17,456 bases of DNA, from contig JAXDRV010000126.1 in the NCBI GenBank assembly GCA_034090805.1, positions 1 through 17,456 on the forward strand, in the 5' to 3' direction. The position numbers and the translations under genes are program-made. Source of the stretch: Ornithomonoglobus_A sp034090805 (GTDB lineage: Bacteria > Bacillota > Clostridia > UBA1381). Of the stretch, positions 12,583 through 17,456 are shown piece by piece. Within the stretch, counting starts at the first letter, position 1; each line of letters opens with the position of its first letter. A model generated the notes under the pieces. That model was given only the letters and a program-made list of their open reading frames with translations. It searched no databases and had not been told where the DNA came from.

Positions 12583-15051
12583 TTACTTATCCTGTACCGT
12601 AATAACTCTTATTCTTCCGCCCTCGCTTTCCGGCTTATCGTAATATGCCGTTATACGATAATCACCGTTTATTGCGTCATCAAGCGTTATCTTCATTACA
12701 TTATACGATCTGTCAATCCTGTATACAATAACGCTGTCACTGAGGGTATACGACGAGCCGTTCACCACCGCCGCCGTATGCGACAGTGAGGTTACCGACG
12801 AATAGCTCTTTAAATCTCTTACCGTCTGCACCGTACCGTTAGCACCCACAAATACCTTAACGGGTGTGCGTGATGCAAGAGTTTCGCCGCCGCTGTATGA
12901 CATAACCGAACCGTTCACGTTAATCGTAAACACGCTTGCAGTTTCCATACCTGATTTTTTGGCAGTTATAATACCGTAGCTGTACGCATCTCCGGTAACA
13001 TCCTTGAGTATCAAATCGGTTACTTCACCTGCGGAGTTCTTTGCACAGTAAAGCACATTTGATGAATTTATTGTGATTCCGTCAAGGCGCTGCGGATATA
13101 TGCGCCTGCAAGCTGCGGAATCATAAGTCCCTGCCAAAACAGCGTCAAGTATCTTAACGTTTTCGTCAAGCTTTGTGCTGCCTATCTTCATATCAGACGA
13201 CGAAACCGTACCGCTTACTCCTCCGGCAGAGGATACGCTTGTAAGGCTGCCCTCGCCGCCCTTAAAGCTGATTTTGCAGACCTTTCCGACATATGCATCG
13301 GCATTGCTCTTAACCTCATATTCACCCTCAGCACCGTCCGTACCGACAAGCTTTGCATAAAAGCCCGTGTACTCCTGACCGAGGCTGTTTGTAAAGGTCT
13401 TTGTTCCGCTGCCGATCACATAGCCGACCTTTGTCGTTTCGGTATTCTCCCCCGCTCCCAGCACTCCGGCAACATCGCCGTTTCTGCCGAGCAGGAGCGT
13501 GATTGTATCGCCTATCTTCAAACTTCCGCTTGAGGACAGCGCATTGAATGCCTCAACGCTCTCCACCTTGTATTCCTTGCCCGAAAGCTTGATGCTTGTC
13601 GGAGCATCCTTCGAGGGCGAGGCTGATTCGTAAATTCCCGTAACCTTATCGGTATACGCAAGCACCATATTAAGATCCTTGCAGAAATAAACTATATCAT
13701 TCGTGAGAATCGCCGACTGCGAAACCTTGTTTCCGTCACGCATGATCTGCGTTGACGAATCGGTTTCAAACTGCGACATCCACGAGGACGAGGTCACCTT
13801 GACAGGTCCCTCCATGCTGCCCTTTTCATAGCTTACATAATCAACCGTACTGCCGTTCATCTTAACGTACAGAATATCTCCCATTTCCATCTCGTTCTTG
13901 ATGGTACCGTATGTACTTTGCAATGTGTCCCTATAGCAGGTTGTGGTATCCTTAACATCAATCTGACGGAATGCTCCGTTTTTGTAGCAGATAACGGCAT
14001 TGTCAAGCAAGGAATAAATTACGTATCTGTCAAGGTTGTTTTTCCCCTCCGAGCCGCCGCCCTGCGACAGCAGCACGCAGTCAACCGACCCTGCCGAGCT
14101 TCTGACAATTCTGACCTTATCGCCCTTTGACGCCTTCTGCGCAATCGTTCCGTAGGTCATTGCCTGGGATTTAAAGTATGCTGTGGTGTTTTCGTTAATA
14201 TCGAGAATCTGACTGTCTAAAATCAAATCCTTTCCTATTACATTTGTAACGGTATATTCTTCCACGCTTTGCTCCCTCGGCGTAAATGATACAAAATCAT
14301 CTCCGTTTTTAACGACTATATCTCCCTGTCTGCCGATGTAGTCACTGTTGAAATTGTCATTGATTTCAAGTATTCCGACAGTAGTGTATATTTTATCGGT
14401 TCCGAGTGAGGAATCCTCATTATGTGAGGCGATTATCGTTGCGCCCTCGGTTACGGTGCAGTCGAAAATCGTTATCAGCTTTATGCCGCTTTTCTGCTTT
14501 GTGTTAAGAGTATTATACACAAGCCTTGCCACCTGTCCGCGTGTGAGAGGTTCGCCTATCGAGGCATTGACGTATTTTGTCATTTCAAGATTCTGCGCCA
14601 TTCCGACTTGACCGTACGGCCACGAAACTCCGAAATCCTGATCCGTATATCCCAGCGCACGCAGGAGCATCGTTATTGCCTCCTCGTACGTCACGGTGTT
14701 TTCGGGGCGAAACGTTCCGTCTATATATCCTTCGCATAAGCCGCCGCTTACCGCTGCCTGCACATACGGCGCAAACCAGTCGGTGTATTTTACGTCCTTG
14801 AAGGGTGAAATTTTCAGTCCGACCGCAACGGTATCCTTAACCGGCGACGCAGCGGCCGCAACCTTGGCAAATTCACCTCTCGACACGTAATCGTCAAGCC
14901 GATAATTGCCGTTTCCGTCACCCTCCATTATTTTCAGTCCGTTAAGCAGCGACAGCACATTCTCCTCCGTATCCCATGCGGCAAAAGCCGATACGGAAAA
15001 CGCAGTAACCGCCGACAGCAAAACAGCCGTTATTTTTTTAAATATTTTCAT
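12583..15051 (-). CDS. Large secreted SLH-domain envelope protein
   Basis: This 822-residue protein has a signal peptide (basic start, hydrophobic core, ending SAFA about residue 24). S-layer homology domains follow: a partial one at about 30-70 (VSRGEFAKVAAAA), a clear one at about 82-137 (FKDVKYTDWFAPYVQAA, GYIDGTFRPENTVTYEEAITML) and a third at about 140-190 (ending LTRGQVARLVYNTL). SLH domains bind pyruvylated secondary cell-wall polymer and hold the protein on the wall. Residues about 195-822 are Ser/Thr/Gly-rich, beta-strand-like and without a recognised catalytic domain. AAAGGAG lies at 15062-15068, 10 bp before the start. It follows the permease gene by 27 bp and probably belongs to the exporter operon. 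Function beyond wall attachment is unknown. Confidence 0.9.
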   Translation of the reverse strand: MKIFKKITAVLLSAVTAFSVSAFAAWDTEENVLSLLNGLKIMEGDGNGNYRLDDYVSRGEFAKVAAAASPVKDTVAVGLKISPFKDVKYTDWFAPYVQAAVSGGLCEGYIDGTFRPENTVTYEEAITMLLRALGYTDQDFGVSWPYGQVGMAQNLEMTKYVNASIGEPLTRGQVARLVYNTLNTKQKSGIKLITIFDCTVTEGATIIASHNEDSSLGTDKIYTTVGILEINDNFNSDYIGRQGDIVVKNGDDFVSFTPREQSVEEYTVTNVIGKDLILDSQILDINENTTAYFKSQAMTYGTIAQKASKGDKVRIVRSSAGSVDCVLLSQGGGSEGKNNLDRYVIYSLLDNAVICYKNGAFRQIDVKDTTTCYRDTLQSTYGTIKNEMEMGDILYVKMNGSTVDYVSYEKGSMEGPVKVTSSSWMSQFETDSSTQIMRDGNKVSQSAILTNDIVYFCKDLNMVLAYTDKVTGIYESASPSKDAPTSIKLSGKEYKVESVEAFNALSSSGSLKIGDTITLLLGRNGDVAGVLGAGENTETTKVGYVIGSGTKTFTNSLGQEYTGFYAKLVGTDGAEGEYEVKSNADAYVGKVCKISFKGGEGSLTSVSSAGGVSGTVSSSDMKIGSTKLDENVKILDAVLAGTYDSAACRRIYPQRLDGITINSSNVLYCAKNSAGEVTDLILKDVTGDAYSYGIITAKKSGMETASVFTINVNGSVMSYSGGETLASRTPVKVFVGANGTVQTVRDLKSYSSVTSLSHTAAVVNGSSYTLSDSVIVYRIDRSYNVMKITLDDAINGDYRITAYYDKPESEGGRIRVITVQDK

Positions 15052-15078
15052 ATAGCCTTGACTCCTTTATACGTCGCA

Positions 15079-16260
15079 TTAATCATATCTTAAAGCATCA
15101 ATCGGGTTCAGCCTTGCAGCCTTTCTTGCCGGCAGGAATCCGAAAGCCACACCTATACCGGCGGATATTGTAAACGATATTATAACCGCACCGACGGACG
15201 GCGCCGCATCAATATTAAGCAGCTTTCCACCGACAGCAGACAGCAGAACCCCAAGAATTATACCTATTATCCCGCCTATGCAGCTTACCGTTGCCGCCTC
15301 TATGACAAACTGCGTCATTATGTGCTTCTGCCTTGCGCCGAGGGATTTTCTGATACCGATTTCCCTCGTTCGCTCCGTTACCGACACGAGCATGATATTC
15401 ATTATTCCTATGCCGCCGACAAGCAGCGATATTCCCGCAATCGCAACAAGCACCGCCTCCATGGTGTCCATCATTTCCGTCATCATATCTATCATAGACA
15501 TCATGGATATTACATTATAGTAATCCTCATCGCCTATCTTTTTCAGCAGAAAATCCTTAAGGATAGAGGTCGCAGTCGTTACTCCGTCCTCGTCTACCGC
15601 CGTAAAAAGATAGCTGCTGACAACGCTTGAGCCGTTCATGCGCTGAGCTGTCGTATACGGAATATATATACAGTCATCGGCAGAGCCGGAGCTTGAATCC
15701 TCTTTTTCCTCCAAAACTCCGACAACCTTAAACAGCTGACCGTTGATTTTTATATTCTGTCCGAGCGCATTCCCGCCGAAAAGCTCCTGCGCCTCGTAAG
15801 TTCCGATAACGCAGACCTTCTGTGCGCGGTCAATATCAACAAACTGCAAAAACCTTCCATGCTCCACAACAAGCTGCTTCATATCTGCGTACATCTCCGC
15901 AACTCCCGCAGCAGATGATGCCGTTATCGTATCATCATAGCCCGATGCCTTAAGCTCTGCGCTGATGACGATATTCGGCGATACATTTGAAAGATAGCTG
16001 CTGTTTTCCTCAACAAACGCAAATGCGTCCTCCGGCTTTAGCTGCTTTGTCGCCGAACGTGAACGGATTGAAACGTTTATGCTTGTCGTTCCTATTTCCT
16101 GAAATGTATCGGTTACCTGTCCGGTAAGTCCGTTCATCAGACTGACAAGCACTATAACCGCCATTATACCTATTATAATTCCGAGCATCGTCAAAAATGA
16201 GCGCATTTTTGAGCTTAAAATACTCGAAATCGCCATTGAAAAGCACTTTCTTATACCCAT
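15079..16260 (-). CDS. MacB-type ABC transporter permease
   Basis: This 393-residue protein has the MacB/FtsX-type layout: one N-terminal membrane helix after a cytoplasmic start (about 20-43), a large extracytoplasmic MacB_PCD domain (about 45-265), then three helices near 267-290, 315-340 and 355-378. The conserved TERTREIGIRKSLGA block after the second helix contacts the ATPase, and PARKAARLNPIDALRYD closes the protein as usual. Its ATG shares one base with the TAA stop of the ATPase gene, so the two are translationally coupled. Such complexes work as mechanotransmission pumps for peptides, lipoproteins or drugs rather than as channels. The substrate is not visible. Confidence 0.93.
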   Translation of the reverse strand: MGIRKCFSMAISSILSSKMRSFLTMLGIIIGIMAVIVLVSLMNGLTGQVTDTFQEIGTTSINVSIRSRSATKQLKPEDAFAFVEENSSYLSNVSPNIVISAELKASGYDDTITASSAAGVAEMYADMKQLVVEHGRFLQFVDIDRAQKVCVIGTYEAQELFGGNALGQNIKINGQLFKVVGVLEEKEDSSSGSADDCIYIPYTTAQRMNGSSVVSSYLFTAVDEDGVTTATSILKDFLLKKIGDEDYYNVISMMSMIDMMTEMMDTMEAVLVAIAGISLLVGGIGIMNIMLVSVTERTREIGIRKSLGARQKHIMTQFVIEAATVSCIGGIIGIILGVLLSAVGGKLLNIDAAPSVGAVIISFTISAGIGVAFGFLPARKAARLNPIDALRYD

Positions 16261-16994
16261 TACGACTCAGCCTCCCCTGCTCTGTCCTGCATGGCGACTA
16301 TTCTGTCGCCTGAGGCGGGTCCGTCATAGACTATGCGCCCATCCGTAATACGCACAATTCTCTCCGCCTGTGCGGCTATCGAGTTGTCGTGCGTTATGAG
16401 TACAATCGTGTTGCCCTCCTTGTGGATATTTTGCAAAAACGACATCACCTCACGACCTGTTCGCGAATCAAGTGCTCCCGTAGGCTCGTCTGCAAGAATT
16501 ACCGAAGGATCTCCGGCAAGCGCACGTGCAATTGACACTCTCTGCTGTTGACCTCCCGAAAGCTGTGTCGGCAGATTTTTGCCCTTCGTTTCAAGTCCTA
16601 CCTTCTTCAGAGCAATATTCGCCCTGCGCTTTTGCTCTTTATCGCTAAATCCTCCGTAAAGCAGCGGCAAAGCCACGTTTTCCTCAACGGTGAGCTTGGG
16701 CAGCAGATTGTATTGCTGAAATATAAATCCCAGCATCTTATTCCGCACTCCCGCAAGCTCATCATCGGTGTATTTGCTTATATCCTTACCGTTTAACCTA
16801 TACGTTCCCTTTGTCGGAACGTCAAGACAGCCGATTATATTCATGCAGGTGGACTTACCGCTTCCCGACTGTCCTACAATAGCAACAAATTCTCCCTTTT
16901 CTATCGTCATGGAAATACCGTCAAGAGCGTGTACCTCGGTATCTCCCATTTGATATATCTTATATATGTCCTTAAGCTCAACCAATGGAGGCAT
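16260..16994 (-). CDS. MacB/LolD-type ABC transporter ATP-binding protein
   Basis: This 244-residue ATPase powers the permease encoded directly downstream. Walker A GQSGSGKST (41-49), Q-loop Gln93, signature LSGGQQQR (145-152), Walker B VILADEP (165-171), D-loop ALD and the ITHD switch are intact. The opening LKDIYKIYQMGDTEVHALDGIS is typical of the MacB/LolD group. ATG 16994 is chosen: the ribosome site GGAGG (17005-17009) is 10 bp upstream, whereas a TTG at 17003 would be only one base away. The adaptor gene ends 15 bp upstream. Confidence 0.95.
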   Translation of the reverse strand: MPPLVELKDIYKIYQMGDTEVHALDGISMTIEKGEFVAIVGQSGSGKSTCMNIIGCLDVPTKGTYRLNGKDISKYTDDELAGVRNKMLGFIFQQYNLLPKLTVEENVALPLLYGGFSDKEQKRRANIALKKVGLETKGKNLPTQLSGGQQQRVSIARALAGDPSVILADEPTGALDSRTGREVMSFLQNIHKEGNTIVLITHDNSIAAQAERIVRITDGRIVYDGPASGDRIVAMQDRAGEAES

Positions 16995-17009
16995 AAATAT
17001 CAAACCTCC

Positions 17010-17456
17010 TTATCTCGGTGCGCCGCCACCGCCGGGTGCTCCTCCGCCCGGTGCGCCGCCACCGCCGTTTCGTCCGCCGCCGGATGCTCCTCCGCCGGGT
17101 GCGCTACCTCCCATCATTCCCGGAGGTCCGCCGCCCTGCATCATCTGCTCCATGATGTTATCCTCTTTGATGTCAATGCCCTTAAGCTCCTGACCCTCGG
17201 TGAGTCCGGACTTGATTTCTATGTAATCCTCATCGTTTATTCCCGTTTCAACCTTAACGGACATATATCCGTCCGGCGCTTTATCGTTCTCGTCTGTCTT
17301 TTCACCCTTGACGTAAACAACATTGCCTCTTTGCAGGCTGCTTACGGGAACGGCAAGAGCATTCTTGACCTCCTGGACAACTATCTCGGCAGTTATGTTC
17401 ATACCCGGCAGAAGCTCGCCATAATCGGTGATTTCAACATCTATCGGATAAGTAGT
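17010..17456 (-). CDS. MacA/HlyD-type periplasmic adaptor protein, 3' part
   Basis: This is the C-terminal 148 residues of an adaptor whose start lies beyond the right edge; the frame is open through 17456. The first visible part (ITDYGELLPGMNITAEIVV, then ALAVPVSSL) is the typical beta-barrel and membrane-proximal region of HlyD/MacA adaptors. Residues after about IKSGLTEGQEL form the end of the folded part. The last roughly 45 residues are a Gly/Pro/Met low-complexity tail, longer than needed for the fold but often seen in clostridial adaptors. It is the first visible gene of the exporter operon on this strand. In a Gram-positive the adaptor would work on the outer face of the membrane, probably without a TolC partner. 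Confidence 0.9.
   Translation of the reverse strand, partial: TTYPIDVEITDYGELLPGMNITAEIVVQEVKNALAVPVSSLQRGNVVYVKGEKTDENDKAPDGYMSVKVETGINDEDYIEIKSGLTEGQELKGIDIKEDNIMEQMMQGGGPPGMMGGSAPGGGASGGGRNGGGGAPGGGAPGGGGAPR
17013..17137 (-). repeat. Gly/Pro-coding low-complexity repeat
   Basis: Imperfect short repeats of GGTGC(G/T)CC and CCGCC(A/G)CCG encode the GGG-AP-GGG type tail of the adaptor. The opposite strand is therefore open too and gives a false proline-rich reading. Such tracts change length easily by slippage. Confidence 0.7.

Noticed and set aside
16966..17193. Proline-rich, collagen-like plus-strand frame.
   Set aside because: It is the complement of the Gly/Pro-coding tail of the adaptor, an artefact of GC-rich low-complexity DNA.

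Overview
The window reads as chromosomal DNA of a low-to-mid GC Firmicute, most likely a gut-type clostridium (Oscillospirales-like). This is inferred from strong AGGAGG-type ribosome sites, near-consensus extended -10 promoters, TTG/GTG starts, an SLH-domain envelope protein, and clostridial gene types. No marker here fixes the species.

Layout. Positions 1-257 hold a divergent promoter region, then a YkvI-like membrane protein (258-1316). A tRNA cluster Pro-Val-Thr-Tyr (1390-1760) follows, with its own promoter and terminator. At 1821-6574 a promoter leads into what looks like one operon: an AlgI/DltB-type MBOAT acyltransferase, a membrane-anchored SGNH-like domain fused to a NodB polysaccharide deacetylase, an acyl carrier protein, and an FkbH-type HAD protein. 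Next come a lipoprotein (6687-7457) under a consensus promoter, an amidohydrolase (7522-8334), and a solitary mreB homologue (8421-9446).

A 530-bp gap (9447-9981) carries three 94-bp palindromic elements. The first has different arms and an inverted core; the other two lie inside near-identical ~161-bp direct repeats. Then come fabZ, a trmN6-type methyltransferase, rsmI and a small membrane-anchored protein, closely packed. A 51-residue, ten-cysteine microprotein (12361-12516) follows; its Shine-Dalgarno sequence lies inside a 10-bp inverted repeat. On the minus strand, 17456 back to 12583 encodes a MacA-like adaptor (partial), an ABC ATPase, a MacB-like permease and a large SLH-domain protein, spaced like an operon.

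The best candidate for an unusual system is the 1887-6574 operon. It has the logic of dltABCD (activate, load carrier, MBOAT transfer, SGNH-like partner), but the amino-acid adenylating enzyme is replaced by FkbH, a family known to load a glyceryl unit from 1,3-bisphosphoglycerate onto a carrier protein. That suggests glyceryl (or related hydroxyacyl) decoration of an envelope glycan, coupled to de-N-acetylation by the fused NodB domain. The parts are seen directly; the chemistry is inferred.
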